A stretch of 64,000 bases of DNA from Candidatus Riflebacteria bacterium HGW-Riflebacteria-1 (GTDB lineage Bacteria > Muiribacteriota > Ozemobacteria > Ozemobacterales > Ozemobacteraceae). Numbering within the stretch: the stretch's first letter is position 1; each line of letters opens with the position of its first letter. This document shows, piece after piece, positions 15,871 through 25,101 of this stretch. Both the position numbers and the translations under genes were made by a program. The stretch covers positions 77,817-141,816 of the forward strand of contig PGYB01000011.1 in assembly GCA_002839445.1 (NCBI GenBank), given 5' to 3'. The notes under the pieces were generated by a model. It searched no databases, was not told where the DNA came from, and saw only the letters and a program-made list of their open reading frames with translations.

Positions 15871-17852
15871 AATACCGCCGGGGATTCGTTTTACCAGCTG
15901 TTTTGATGCTGATCAGCGTATTGCTTTTGTTCGCTGCAGTCAGGCATTACTTTTCGCGAAACCAGCTGATTCAGGCATCACACGATGCCAACTATGAAAA
16001 GTCCTTTCATCTTGCCATTGGCGGCATTGAGTCTGCAGATAATCTTTTCATGAAAGCAGTTGCATTTTTTAACGACGGCCGGCCAGAAACATTGCCGAAG
16101 ATCGCAAAAGCACCGCCTGAACTAGCCCCGATTTTAAAGGCACTGTTAAATGCGGAGGGGCTACCATACGCTAGAAAAGAGCGAATTGCCATAGATTCTT
16201 CGATGTTTGGCCATTTAAAGAGCAGCTGGGAAAAGTTTGCCACCCTGAAAGTTGAAATTGAATTGAGAGATATCGAGCCGCTTGTGGCGCAATCGCCTTT
16301 TGCTGGCCCGATTCCCGATCCAAGAGAGACCAGAATTCTGATGATGCTGCACGCCGAAGCGGTTGTGAACGGTGCTGTCGCCAGGGTGTGCCGCTATCGT
16401 GAGGCAAAGCTGGTCAATATTCTTCCCTCGATTCTTGGCAAATTTGTTCTTTATCTGAGGCAGCAGGGTTCTGCAGGCAATAATTCTTTTGAAGACCGCT
16501 TTTCCAGGCCAGACCTGTTAAAAGACACTCCTCTGATGGTATTCAGCGGAAAAAGCAGTGGGCTTTCTTCGTTGAACCCGACTGCTGCTGCTGAATTCTT
16601 CGAGAAGCAGGGCTGGGTGTTTCTTGGCGGCGATGCTCCCTGGGTTATCGGCAGCGGCCCTGGTGGTGGAAAAGCTGATTACGCATCGGCACTGCAGAAA
16701 AATGATCTGCAAACCTTTACAATTCAGCCACCAGATGAGTTTTCATCGTTGAATTTTCTTGCCTATTATTCACAGCCAGAATACCTCTCCGCTGAATTGA
16801 AAGGGCTTTCATATAACAAGGCATTGCAGGGAATCAATGATGAGCTGTTTTCTTCACGAATCAGAATTTCTGGCAGCAGAAACAAGCCCACACCGACCAA
16901 TGTTGTTGGTAAGGTTGTTGCAAAAAGCGCTCTGATTCAGGGTCTGAAAAATACGCAGACCGGGCTCTACGCTCCTTACCCATTCCTGCAGGAATCGCAG
17001 TTTCATGGCAGTTCCTGGCCTGGAATGAGCGCAGAGGCAGCAAATACCATGGAAGAAAATTTTGGCGGAGTGTTTCAGCGTTATAGATCGCGCATGTCGG
17101 TTGTTCTCGAAGAGAGATACAACGCGGTAAATCTGCGGGCCCTCAATTTTCCGGCACCCCCGATGAATTCTGCAATTATGGTTGACCCCAAAAGTCTGCC
17201 CGCCGGTACCAAGGTTCCCGACCTGTCGAAAAGACTGCATGTCGACAATAACCCCGCCTCTTTTATTGACACCAATTCTGGCAATTTCTATCAACTCTTT
17301 GCTGATGATGGCAGAAAGCTGTTTGAGGGCAACTTGTCAGGCTTCGAAGATCTAAGCCACTTTGTCAGCAAGGTGGTGCTCACTTTTGACAAGCAGAGTG
17401 AATTCTATAAGAGCATAGAAACCGAACAAAAAGAGTATCTGCTCAACAATATTTATCTGATCAAAGGCGATTTACTGGTCGACCGGCCTCTAAAGTCGAC
17501 TGATGCCTGTGGTGGAATGATTATTGCCAATGGCGATATCACTATTCAAAACGAAATCATAGCACCAGACCAGGAGCCGGTCGTACTGATCAGCACGGCT
17601 GGCAATATTCGCATTGCTACTTCCGGAAGAATTCAGGCCGGGCTGATCGCTTTAAAGGGGCAGATTCACGCTGAATCCGCCATAAATGTTGAGGGAGTTG
17701 TTTCGGCAAAGGAGCTGTCAATGGCAAAGCTCTCTCCTGTAGGCCTAAGACAGCTTTCTTACAATGCTAATTTTGATGTGACCGATTCTGCAACCTACAT
17801 GCGGGCCTTCAGGTTGCTTATGCCAAAGGATGGGATTACCTTTGTCAAATAA
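15867..17852 (+). CDS. large PilX/GspK-like pilus-tip candidate, set 2
   Basis: A 661-residue protein starting in an ATGA overlap and behind GGGGGAA. It opens MKYRRGFVLPAVLMLISVLL, a prepilin-like leader with Gly but with Leu/Pro instead of the Glu at +5, as in GspK-type proteins. It continues FHLAIGGIESADNLFMKAV. The long remainder has a beta-rich C-terminal end (IIANGDITIQNEI, ISTAGNIRIATSGRIQAGLIA, GVVSAKELSMAKL), like the end of the 703-residue set 1 protein. The matching position and size suggest the two are distant paralogs that cap short pilin-like fibres; that is inference. Confidence 0.7.
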   Translation: MKYRRGFVLPAVLMLISVLLLFAAVRHYFSRNQLIQASHDANYEKSFHLAIGGIESADNLFMKAVAFFNDGRPETLPKIAKAPPELAPILKALLNAEGLPYARKERIAIDSSMFGHLKSSWEKFATLKVEIELRDIEPLVAQSPFAGPIPDPRETRILMMLHAEAVVNGAVARVCRYREAKLVNILPSILGKFVLYLRQQGSAGNNSFEDRFSRPDLLKDTPLMVFSGKSSGLSSLNPTAAAEFFEKQGWVFLGGDAPWVIGSGPGGGKADYASALQKNDLQTFTIQPPDEFSSLNFLAYYSQPEYLSAELKGLSYNKALQGINDELFSSRIRISGSRNKPTPTNVVGKVVAKSALIQGLKNTQTGLYAPYPFLQESQFHGSSWPGMSAEAANTMEENFGGVFQRYRSRMSVVLEERYNAVNLRALNFPAPPMNSAIMVDPKSLPAGTKVPDLSKRLHVDNNPASFIDTNSGNFYQLFADDGRKLFEGNLSGFEDLSHFVSKVVLTFDKQSEFYKSIETEQKEYLLNNIYLIKGDLLVDRPLKSTDACGGMIIANGDITIQNEIIAPDQEPVVLISTAGNIRIATSGRIQAGLIALKGQIHAESAINVEGVVSAKELSMAKLSPVGLRQLSYNANFDVTDSATYMRAFRLLMPKDGITFVK

Positions 17853-18240
17853 ACGAGCATTTACCATGGTTGAGATTGTTGTTTCTCTGTCGCTTGTCTG
17901 CGCTGCCGTAATATTCTGGACCTACATATTGTCGGTAAGCCGCGACAAGAGCAACACTCTCGATAACGACCAGGTATTCAGTTCGTTGCGTGCCAGTCTG
18001 CTTCATAATCTTAAAAGTGATATGCGCTCTTCAATAGCGATTAAACAGCTTAGCGAAAATTCATGGGAAATCGAGACTGTCAGGCTCGATGACAGCGCCA
18101 CGCCATCAGTAGAAAAGGTCATTTACGAGCTTGCTGCTGACGGTAAAAAAGTATCAATGTCTGTGGACGGGAGGGTAAAAACCTATGATTTCTCAAAGGT
18201 TCTCGACGGAAAAAGGCTTAACTTTAAAATCTGGCCATAA
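17842..18240 (+). CDS. minor pilin / pseudopilin (GspH-like), set 2
   Basis: The TTG at 17842 gives 132 residues beginning SNKRA|FTMVEIVVSLSLVC, an in-frame ATG lies 4 codons upstream. Ala is at -1 and Glu at +5. It overlaps the end of the large GspK-like gene by 11 bases, so it depends on coupled translation. The soluble part is small (LRASLLHNLKSDMRSS, YELAADGKKVSMS). The leader is nearly identical to that of the pilin at 28478 (QSKRA|FTIIEIVVS), marking these as equivalent members of two sets. Confidence 0.8.
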   Translation: MSNKRAFTMVEIVVSLSLVCAAVIFWTYILSVSRDKSNTLDNDQVFSSLRASLLHNLKSDMRSSIAIKQLSENSWEIETVRLDDSATPSVEKVIYELAADGKKVSMSVDGRVKTYDFSKVLDGKRLNFKIWP

Positions 18241-18943
18241 GGCGGCGCTCACACTGCTCTTGTTTGTCGCCGGTTTTATGGTGCTTCCCGAGCTGTTTGC
18301 CGCGAAAATTGAGTTTGATATTTTCCCGGCAACCACCACGTTTAACGTTGAGAGGCTCAATCCTGAAGGTGGCGCCGTCGATCTCGAAAGCAGCCAGCAA
18401 ACCAGTGCCAGTGAAGTGCCGAATCCAAATGTCACCCCTGTTCCTGGTTTCATCTCCACGATAGCTGCTGAATTTCCTCACATATTTACTCTCCCCAAGT
18501 CATCCCAGCCCGTCAGCTCAGTGCCAAACGCGACTATTCCAGAGGTTATGCGCCCTCCTTTTTCAGAGACTGCATTGGAGGGAAAGGGGGAAAAAGAGCT
18601 GGTCGCCTTGCGAGATGGCCAGGTTACTTTGAAGATTCTACTTTCCACGTATACTGACGCCTCGATGGAAGCGCATCTTTATGAAGCTGATGGCTCTGAG
18701 GTGTGGTTTAAAGGTTCTTCTCTGCTCTCATGGCACCGATTGGATGACAAGACATATACTCCTTTGCAGTTCAAGGGCACTGCTGACCCGTCGAGCATGC
18801 AGCTTGCCAAGGCTGGTGATTACAGCCCCAAAGATGATCTTTCTTATTCATTTGATATTAAAGAGGGGCAAAAACTGGTTATTAAAACCTCTGGAAATGC
18901 TGAGTCAAAAAGTTATATCAAAGTCAGCGGCTCAGCATTTTGA
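18185..18943 (+). CDS. secreted protein sharing a C-terminal domain with the 20569 gene
   Basis: A 252-residue protein whose start at 18185 is supported by GGGAGGG 9 bases upstream, even though it overlaps the pilin gene by 56 bases. A membrane segment at about residues 20-40 (ALTLLLFVAGFMVLPELFA) acts as signal peptide. After a Pro/Ser-rich middle, residues ~140-252 form a domain that aligns by eye with residues ~180-285 of the protein at 20569: ILLSTYTDASMEAHLY versus EPYLSTYSPAAFHVF, FKGTADPSSM versus FQGAADDKSM, GDYSPKDDLSYSFDIKEGQK versus GDFSPAPGLKYTVALKAGQK, SYIKVSG versus TYLKISG. I do not recognise this domain. Location suggests a product exported or displayed along with the pilins. 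Confidence 0.75.
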   Translation: MISQRFSTEKGLTLKSGHKAALTLLLFVAGFMVLPELFAAKIEFDIFPATTTFNVERLNPEGGAVDLESSQQTSASEVPNPNVTPVPGFISTIAAEFPHIFTLPKSSQPVSSVPNATIPEVMRPPFSETALEGKGEKELVALRDGQVTLKILLSTYTDASMEAHLYEADGSEVWFKGSSLLSWHRLDDKTYTPLQFKGTADPSSMQLAKAGDYSPKDDLSYSFDIKEGQKLVIKTSGNAESKSYIKVSGSAF

Positions 18944-19070
18944 GCTCATTGTTTGTGTTTAATTTTTTTATCGTGGCAGTATGACAAATTGCTGAAAATT
19001 TTCGTTTCAATGAATGAAGGCTCACAAAATTGTGAATGGACAATGGCAATGCAAAAAGTTGAATGATTGA

Positions 19071-19595
19071 ATGAGTTACCGAAATCTGGAAGTAGATCCT
19101 GAATTTCTTTTATCTCTTAAAAGGCAGGATAGTAAGGCGTTTGAAACGTTGTTTCACGAATGTGCTGGTCTGGTATTTTCTATTGCGCTGAGCCTGCTCG
19201 GAAAGAGACCAGCAGCCGAAGACGCGGTTCAGGAAATTTTTTTTAAGGCCTACCGGGCATTGCCAGATTTCAAAGGGGAGAAGTTGGCTTCATGGCTGGG
19301 AAAAATTGCTCACAATCATTGCGTAGACCTTATTCGACAGACTAATCGCGAGGTTCCCACTACAACAGTGCCTGTTGAAGATTTACATCTTCATCAATCT
19401 AATTCGGTCATAGATGAGCTGCCAGACTTTATAAATTCTCTTTCGGAAACTGAACGCGAAGTCGTGATTTTGAAAAAGATAGAGGGACTTAGTTACAAAG
19501 AGATTTCTTTGCTGACTGGTAAAAAAGAGGGAACTTTGAGAAATATGGTCCTCAAGTGCCTGCAATCTCTAAGGGAAATAGTCGATGAAAGCTGA
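19071..19595 (+). CDS. ECF-type RNA polymerase sigma factor
   Basis: A 174-residue protein with sigma-70 region 2 (FETLFHECAGLVFSIALSLL, AAEDAVQEIFFKAYRALPDF, WLGKIAHNHCVDLIRQ) and region 4 (LSETEREVVILKKIEGLSYK, EISLLTGKKEGTLRNMVLK). The size and lack of regions 1 and 3 are typical of ECF factors. It overlaps the next gene, a FecR-type membrane anti-sigma factor, by 11 bases, the usual sigma/anti-sigma arrangement. The likely targets are the flanking genes: the secreted protein at 20569 and perhaps the pilin set upstream. No clear ribosome binding site precedes the ATG. Confidence 0.9.
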   Translation: MSYRNLEVDPEFLLSLKRQDSKAFETLFHECAGLVFSIALSLLGKRPAAEDAVQEIFFKAYRALPDFKGEKLASWLGKIAHNHCVDLIRQTNREVPTTTVPVEDLHLHQSNSVIDELPDFINSLSETEREVVILKKIEGLSYKEISLLTGKKEGTLRNMVLKCLQSLREIVDES

Positions 19596-20487
19596 ATGCG
19601 AAAATTTCATCCTGTTGCTTCAGGAACAATCTGAGATTGTTCTTGATACCGCCCACAAAAAGCACCTGGCAGACTGTGAAAAATGTCGGCGGTTACTCGA
19701 AAGCCACGACCGTAGTTTTGCTCGACTTAAGCAGAGTTTGCTGCTTTCAGCGCCCGAAAGAGAAAGGATTTTTGCCAGAGTACAGAAAACGATTGCCGAT
19801 GAAGAGAGCTCAAAAAGTAGTGATTCGGAGTTTTCTCTGGCATTTCTGCTTAACAACTGGCGTCTGCAAATCGCATTTACGGCTTTATTGCTGATTGTTG
19901 TGACGGGCTTCTGGTATTCAGGCAAATTACAACCGGATAATACCTTGCAGATGTCAGGTTCAGCAGTTATTCTCAGACATTTTAAAAAGATTACTCTTGA
20001 GAATGCGCTGCTTCAGATCGAACCAGGAGAGAAAGTCACACTTCTCAATGGCCGGGTTGATCTTCACTGGCAGAATTCTGCTAAAGTTTCAATTGATGGG
20101 ATGCTTGATTTTACTGTGCAGGAAAAAAGCATAGTCGCTAAAAATGGCCAGGCAACTCTTACATTTTTACCGTCCGCTGCTGGTTACGTTATTACTACCA
20201 GATTGATGCAGGTAAAGATTCTTGGAACAACTGTGGTGCTTGAATTGAGTGACAATCAGGATGCCATTTCAGTGATAAAGGGAAAGGTCGAGTGGTCACT
20301 GCTGGATGGCACAGAAATGCGCGAAGTCTCTGCCGGTACAAAAGTGATTGTTGTCAGAGAGCCTGACGGATTTAAGGTTACCGAGGATGTCTGCCCGAAA
20401 GAAGTTATAGCAAGCAGTTCAAATCAGCTGCTTGAAGTGGGTGCAAAAAAGACTGGAGATAAATGGACGCCTCTCGAAAAGAATTGA
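19585..20487 (+). CDS. FecR-type membrane anti-sigma factor with N-terminal zinc motif
   Basis: A 300-residue protein. The N-terminal cytoplasmic part holds H-x3-C-x2-C (HLADCEKC, residues ~27-34), the zinc-binding anti-sigma motif. One membrane helix follows at ~93-112 (LQIAFTALLLIVVTGFWY). The periplasmic part is FecR-like: LLQIEPGEKVTLLNGRVDL, LMQVKILGTTVVLELSDNQD, VIKGKVEWSLLDG. It should hold the ECF sigma factor encoded just upstream at the membrane until a periplasmic signal arrives. No TonB receptor is nearby, so the signal is not obviously iron-siderophore. Confidence 0.88.
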   Translation: MKAECENFILLLQEQSEIVLDTAHKKHLADCEKCRRLLESHDRSFARLKQSLLLSAPERERIFARVQKTIADEESSKSSDSEFSLAFLLNNWRLQIAFTALLLIVVTGFWYSGKLQPDNTLQMSGSAVILRHFKKITLENALLQIEPGEKVTLLNGRVDLHWQNSAKVSIDGMLDFTVQEKSIVAKNGQATLTFLPSAAGYVITTRLMQVKILGTTVVLELSDNQDAISVIKGKVEWSLLDGTEMREVSAGTKVIVVREPDGFKVTEDVCPKEVIASSSNQLLEVGAKKTGDKWTPLEKN

Positions 20488-20568
20488 ATTTGCGCTGCTA
20501 CTGAGTAATGTGGTCGAAAATCGTTTTTAAGTGTAAAGTTTTTTTAAATGTGCCTGGAGGGTGTAATC

Positions 20569-21531
20569 ATGATGAAAAAGATTGTTGCGTGTTTTCTGGT
20601 GGCTTTCGTTTTTTCGTTACTGGCATTAAGCACAGGTAATGCTGCAGATCTCAAGATAAAGTTTACCGATAAAGGCCGATTAAATTACCAGGGAGACTGG
20701 AAGCTGATCAGTTACCAGGCTTATACTTCAAAACTTGTTGGTAAGGGTGGCCGCCGCGGGACTCTGACCTGTGAGCCGAAACTCTCGGGAACTTATCAGA
20801 TTATCACCGAATTCAAAGCGACCGTTAATCGCGGCAATCGCGCTCAATACTATGTTAACGGGACGAAAGTAAAGGAAGTAGACCAGAAAGCTGGTGTTAC
20901 AGAAGGCAAGTCTGCTTTTATCAAGGTTTCTCTTGGAGTTTTTGAACTGACCCCAGAGTCAAAAGTAGAGCTCAGAGCCGAAGATGGTAAGTCTTACTCT
21001 TTTGTCGGTTTCACTTTTACCACCTCTACTGATGTGCCAACAGATGTCAGCGCTGATGGCGGAGTTGCCGGTGACACTGGCGCCGAAAGCTCTTTTGTGG
21101 CAAAAAGTGATGGAGACCTGATTATTGAGCCTTATCTTTCTACTTACAGTCCGGCGGCATTCCATGTGTTTATCGATGGCAAGGAAGTTTTCAGCTGGGT
21201 TCGCTCAGACTCAACTTCAAAAGAACCCTGCGTCTTTCAGGGGGCTGCCGATGACAAGTCGATGATTGAGAACAAGCCCGGCGATTTCTCTCCGGCTCCT
21301 GGTTTGAAGTATACGGTTGCATTGAAGGCCGGACAAAAAGTTACATCAACCAAGTCTGGTAGCTATGAATCAGGGACCTATCTCAAGATTTCTGGCCCGT
21401 TTGACGGTGCCGCCGCTGCGCCAGCTGATGATAAGCCAGCTGAGAATGCGGCTGATAATAAGGAAGGCGGCAAAGCCGCTACCGGCGATGCTAAGCCTGC
21501 CGCCATGGATGATGTCTTGAATACCAGATAA
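20569..21531 (+). CDS. secreted protein with shared C-terminal domain
   Basis: ATG 20569 follows TGGAGGG and starts a signal peptide (MMKKIVACFLVAFVFSLLAL), giving 320 residues. Residues ~28-150 form an N-terminal domain (LKIKFTDKGRLNYQGDWKLI, AQYYVNGTKVKEVD, KVELRAEDGKSYSFVGFTF) resembling a jelly-roll or carbohydrate-binding type domain; that is only a shape impression. Residues ~175-285 are the domain shared with the protein at 18185. The last ~35 residues are Ala/Asp/Lys-rich and low-complexity. It is the likely direct target of the ECF sigma factor immediately upstream. I do not know its function. Confidence 0.75.
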   Translation: MMKKIVACFLVAFVFSLLALSTGNAADLKIKFTDKGRLNYQGDWKLISYQAYTSKLVGKGGRRGTLTCEPKLSGTYQIITEFKATVNRGNRAQYYVNGTKVKEVDQKAGVTEGKSAFIKVSLGVFELTPESKVELRAEDGKSYSFVGFTFTTSTDVPTDVSADGGVAGDTGAESSFVAKSDGDLIIEPYLSTYSPAAFHVFIDGKEVFSWVRSDSTSKEPCVFQGAADDKSMIENKPGDFSPAPGLKYTVALKAGQKVTSTKSGSYESGTYLKISGPFDGAAAAPADDKPAENAADNKEGGKAATGDAKPAAMDDVLNTR

Positions 21532-21556
21532 CAGCCTGTGGTTTGAGTCATATTTC

Positions 21557-21590
21557 GCCTCTCTACGATCTTTCGGGATCGTAGAGAGGC
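21557..21590. terminator. strong hairpin, probable terminator
   Basis: GCCTCTCTACGATC and its exact reverse complement are separated by TTTCGG, 26 bases after the stop at 21531. The T-run is weak (GTTATAAAT), so it could be a terminator or a 3' stabiliser. Confidence 0.6.
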
Positions 21591-21655
21591 GTTATAAATA
21601 CGAAAGAAGCACGCATTGTTGCTGATCAAAACAGGCTATTTCAGAGTCGTATCAG

Positions 21656-23518
21656 ATGAATAAAATTAAAAACACTCGGGCGCTGTTTCTGCGATTAGTT
21701 CAGGTGTTTAGCAGGCGTTTGATCTATTTTTGTATTATTCTGTTCATTTTTCTGCTGCTTGGGATTATTGCTTTTCCTTCGACCACGGCCTCGCTAGATT
21801 ATTCTTTATATGATCTGAAGCATCGCTTCGCAGCTCCACTGCGCGCCCCCGACAAATCACTGGTCGTTGTCGGTATCGACATGCAATCGCTGGCGGGAAG
21901 CAATAAACGCTGGCCCTGGCCGCGCGAAGACGTTGCAGCTGTACTGCAACTCCTGGGTAAACTCAAGCCTAAGGGCATAATTGTTGATATTCTTTTTCAG
22001 AGCAATGATACGGAATCAGGTGACACTACTCTGGCGTCTGCTGTTAAAGAGCTTGGAAATGTTTTACTGATCTCGATTCTCGAAGAGAAACAAAATGCGC
22101 AGGGCTTGAGCCTTGCCAGATACGCTTCTCTTGAACTGTTTCGAAAAAACGCTTTGACAGAGGGGTTTGTCTGGGGAGTAATTGATAGTGACGGCCGATT
22201 GCGCAGCTTCAGGATTCATGATGAACGCTTGAACGCAAAAAGCGCGGCATTGCAGTCGATAACGCACTTTTCTTCGGCGACGCATCTGCTTAGCGATCTT
22301 CCCGATGTTGCTCCCGTCGTATTTGCCCGCAAAAATGGCGGAATACCGGTAATTTCAGTTCAGAGCGTTCTCGATAACAGATCTGAATTAAAAGACTTTT
22401 GTCGCGATAAAATTCTGGTGCTGGGGGTTAATGCTCAGGCAGTTCATGATTATCACAACACGCCGCTGGGCATTATTTCTGGTGCCGAAATATTAGCAGC
22501 TTCAATTGACACGATACTTTCTGACCGTATCGGGCAATTTTATTTCTTGTCATTGCCCGCCCGGGCCGGTTCTGCCGCTCTTGGTTTTTTTCTCAGCTGG
22601 GCAATGCTTATGGCGAATTTCGCGCTGCTACCAGTGTTGTCGGCTTTTGCAGCGGTTCTGGTCTGTCTGCTTCTATTTTCTGAGCTTCTGTTGATGCATT
22701 TTCCTGTAGCACCACTGGTTTTTGCCTGGGCAATCACCAGCTTTACGCTCGCCAAAGCTAAATATTTTGATAATTTATTCAGTCTTCAGGCAATGCGACA
22801 TGAGTCTGAGACTGCTTCGCTGGTGCAGGAACAATTGCTGCCATCTGAGGAACTCAGATTTTCAGAGTATGGTGTTTATGGGATTTCCAGATCTGCCAGC
22901 GCTCTGGGTGGCGACTATTTTGACTATTTTGTGATCAAAGACCGTTATCTTCTGGTTATAATTGGTGATGCGACAGGTCATGGTGTTCCTGCGGCTCTGG
23001 CCATGGCTATTGGCAAGGCTACTGTTTTGATGGGTATCGAAAAGAACCTGTTGCCCGCCGAACTTATTGAAGCAATGAACAAGATTCTTTTTAAGGCACT
23101 TCGTCGCAAATTGATGATGACCGCCGCTTTACTCTGGATTGATACTGATACTCACGAATTTGAGTATCGCAACTGCGGACATCCTTATCCTTACCGCTAT
23201 GCCGTTGACGGTACAATTGGCCAGATGTCTGCTTCAGGCCTGTTCCTTGGCACCAAGGCGAGTTATTCTTCGTCACAACCTCTTAAAGGCATTATGAACC
23301 CAGGGGAGAAAATTCTTTTTTATTCAGATGGGTTAATTGAATCGCTACCGGTTGAAAATAGTGAAGACGCATATGTGGCTTTCAATGACTATCTTGGCGC
23401 GCGCCCAAGACTGCCTGCCAAAGAAGCCTGCCGCGATATTATAGATAATCACCCGTTTTTTAAGCTTAAAAAGCCTCAGCCAGATGATTTTACCGTGCTG
23501 ATGATCGAGAGATCTTGA
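21656..23518 (+). CDS. CHASE2 sensor with SpoIIE/PP2C serine phosphatase domain
   Basis: A 620-residue protein. A first membrane helix (~23-45) is followed by an extracytoplasmic CHASE2 domain (~50-290: YDLKHRFAAPLRAP, VVVGIDMQSLA, RWPWPREDVAAVL, IIVDILFQ). Helices at about 300-365 return to the cytoplasm. The SpoIIE domain covers ~400-620: GGDYFDYFVIKD and IIGDATGHGVPAALAMA, then YSDGLIES, supply the metal-binding aspartates. Such phosphatases dephosphorylate STAS proteins in partner-switching systems; one STAS protein is at 6278. Here it opens a co-directional run with TPR, secreted and pilin genes, so it may control their output. Confidence 0.9.
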   Translation: MNKIKNTRALFLRLVQVFSRRLIYFCIILFIFLLLGIIAFPSTTASLDYSLYDLKHRFAAPLRAPDKSLVVVGIDMQSLAGSNKRWPWPREDVAAVLQLLGKLKPKGIIVDILFQSNDTESGDTTLASAVKELGNVLLISILEEKQNAQGLSLARYASLELFRKNALTEGFVWGVIDSDGRLRSFRIHDERLNAKSAALQSITHFSSATHLLSDLPDVAPVVFARKNGGIPVISVQSVLDNRSELKDFCRDKILVLGVNAQAVHDYHNTPLGIISGAEILAASIDTILSDRIGQFYFLSLPARAGSAALGFFLSWAMLMANFALLPVLSAFAAVLVCLLLFSELLLMHFPVAPLVFAWAITSFTLAKAKYFDNLFSLQAMRHESETASLVQEQLLPSEELRFSEYGVYGISRSASALGGDYFDYFVIKDRYLLVIIGDATGHGVPAALAMAIGKATVLMGIEKNLLPAELIEAMNKILFKALRRKLMMTAALLWIDTDTHEFEYRNCGHPYPYRYAVDGTIGQMSASGLFLGTKASYSSSQPLKGIMNPGEKILFYSDGLIESLPVENSEDAYVAFNDYLGARPRLPAKEACRDIIDNHPFFKLKKPQPDDFTVLMIERS

Positions 23519-23586
23519 CTCAGCATTGTTTTCGATTGTGCTGTGGATTTTCTCCGGTTTTCTGTTACATTTGGTAAAATATAGGA

Positions 23587-25098
23587 ATGGTGTACAGAAA
23601 AATGCGTGATAACCGCAGCAGTATTCTGTTGTTGATTTGCTTGCTGGTCGTCATTCAGGCCGGCCCATTGCTGGCATTTAGCTCACAGGCACGCGAGTAT
23701 CTGCGGCGGGCTGAAGTTTTTTTTGAGAATGGCAACCTTGTGCAGGCGCGCAACTTTTTTCAACGAGCAGAAAAAATAGACCCGGACGACGCAAAAATCA
23801 AAGAATTTGCCGCTAAACTGAATAAAGTTATCACTGAGCGTGCCGACCGCCTGCAGCTGCAGATTGAGTTTTACCTGTCGGCAAAGAACGTGCCCGAAGC
23901 AGAGAAGAACTTGCACGAACTGCTGTCTTTGTCGCCCGAAAACGAATTTGCCCTGTCCAAAATGAAGCAGGTTAGCGAGACCTATAAAAAAATCGACGAG
24001 TACAGATCGCAGGGCATAAATATAGAGGTTTCGAGCGGGCGCGCGCATGATGTTGATCTTTATTCAGCAGTTTCTTATATGAACCGTGCTCGCGGGTTCT
24101 TTGATCAAGGTGACCGGGCGAAAGCACTGGAAATGCTCGCTGTCATTCTCACTCGCGAAAAGGATTACAAGCCGGCTCTTGAGCTTAAGGCCAGGATTGA
24201 TCATATAAACCAGATTGAGAGTTTTGTAGAAAAAGCCGAAACGGCCTTTCTCGAGGGCCGCATGATGGAAACAACAGATGCGCTGACGGTCCTTATCGCC
24301 GATTCGCCAGATCGCATTGAATACCTGCTTTTGCGGGGCAAGGCGCATTTAAAGCTTAAAAATTACGATGAAGCGCTGACTGACTTCTGGAAGTATTTCC
24401 GCAAAAATGCTGACAAAGACACTTTGTTCCCGCTGTTTTCAGAGTGCTACTTCGGTCAACGCAATTATCTTATGGCACTGGGCTTCAGTCGTAATGCAAA
24501 AACCGGCAAGGTTTATCAGACGCTGGCTTATCGTGTCGAGTGCCACTTTCGTATGCACTTTGTTGCTTATATGTTGCTGTTGCTTCTTTTATTGCTGTTT
24601 CCTGTTGCCATTTATTATTCCTGGAAAGCCGGCGAAGATTTGTTGATGAGGTTTTCAATGGGTACTTTGCGGGTGTCAATCAAGTGTGTCGCTGTAATTG
24701 CCGTCAAGTCGCCGGTTGACTGTCTGGGTGACCTGATTTCTGTTGCGCGTGACTTGAATGTGCCATGGCTGAACTATCTCGTAGGAATCTGCCTGTTTAA
24801 GATCGGGCAGATAGAGGGTGCGCAACGGTTTTTGACTTACAGTCTGGAGTCCGGTTCTTTGAGATCGCGTGCCTATTATTTTGTCGGTCTTGCCCGAAAA
24901 TTTCTTAAACATCAGTCGAGTGAGAGTGACTTTGAAGAATCTGTTTTGAGTGGCGTCGGCCGTCAGTCTGCCGGTTGGCATCCAAAGTTCATGAAACAGA
25001 TTGAGCGAGAACTTTTAATGAGTTATAGTAAAGAAAAGGGTGACGAAACTTTTGAAGGAATGGCCTTCGCTTTAGTTGAAGCCCAGACGGAGGAGTGA
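23587..25098 (+). CDS. membrane protein with periplasmic TPRs
   Basis: A 503-residue protein with an N-terminal signal or anchor (LLLICLLVVIQAGPLLAFSS) and TPR motifs at ~35-110 and ~160-280 (AREYLRRAEVFFENGNLVQA, AVSYMNRARGFFDQGDRAKA, IEYLLLRGKAHLKLKNYDEA). A strong membrane helix lies at ~335-355 (FVAYMLLLLLLLLFPVAIYY), and a C-terminal helical part with more TPR-like pairs (GICLFKIGQIEGAQRFLTYS) follows in the cytoplasm. It may couple an outside assembly to inside partners. It lies between the phosphatase and a large secreted protein and ends 3 bases before the next start. Confidence 0.72.
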   Translation: MVYRKMRDNRSSILLLICLLVVIQAGPLLAFSSQAREYLRRAEVFFENGNLVQARNFFQRAEKIDPDDAKIKEFAAKLNKVITERADRLQLQIEFYLSAKNVPEAEKNLHELLSLSPENEFALSKMKQVSETYKKIDEYRSQGINIEVSSGRAHDVDLYSAVSYMNRARGFFDQGDRAKALEMLAVILTREKDYKPALELKARIDHINQIESFVEKAETAFLEGRMMETTDALTVLIADSPDRIEYLLLRGKAHLKLKNYDEALTDFWKYFRKNADKDTLFPLFSECYFGQRNYLMALGFSRNAKTGKVYQTLAYRVECHFRMHFVAYMLLLLLLLLFPVAIYYSWKAGEDLLMRFSMGTLRVSIKCVAVIAVKSPVDCLGDLISVARDLNVPWLNYLVGICLFKIGQIEGAQRFLTYSLESGSLRSRAYYFVGLARKFLKHQSSESDFEESVLSGVGRQSAGWHPKFMKQIERELLMSYSKEKGDETFEGMAFALVEAQTEE

Positions 25099-25101
25099 AC
25101 C

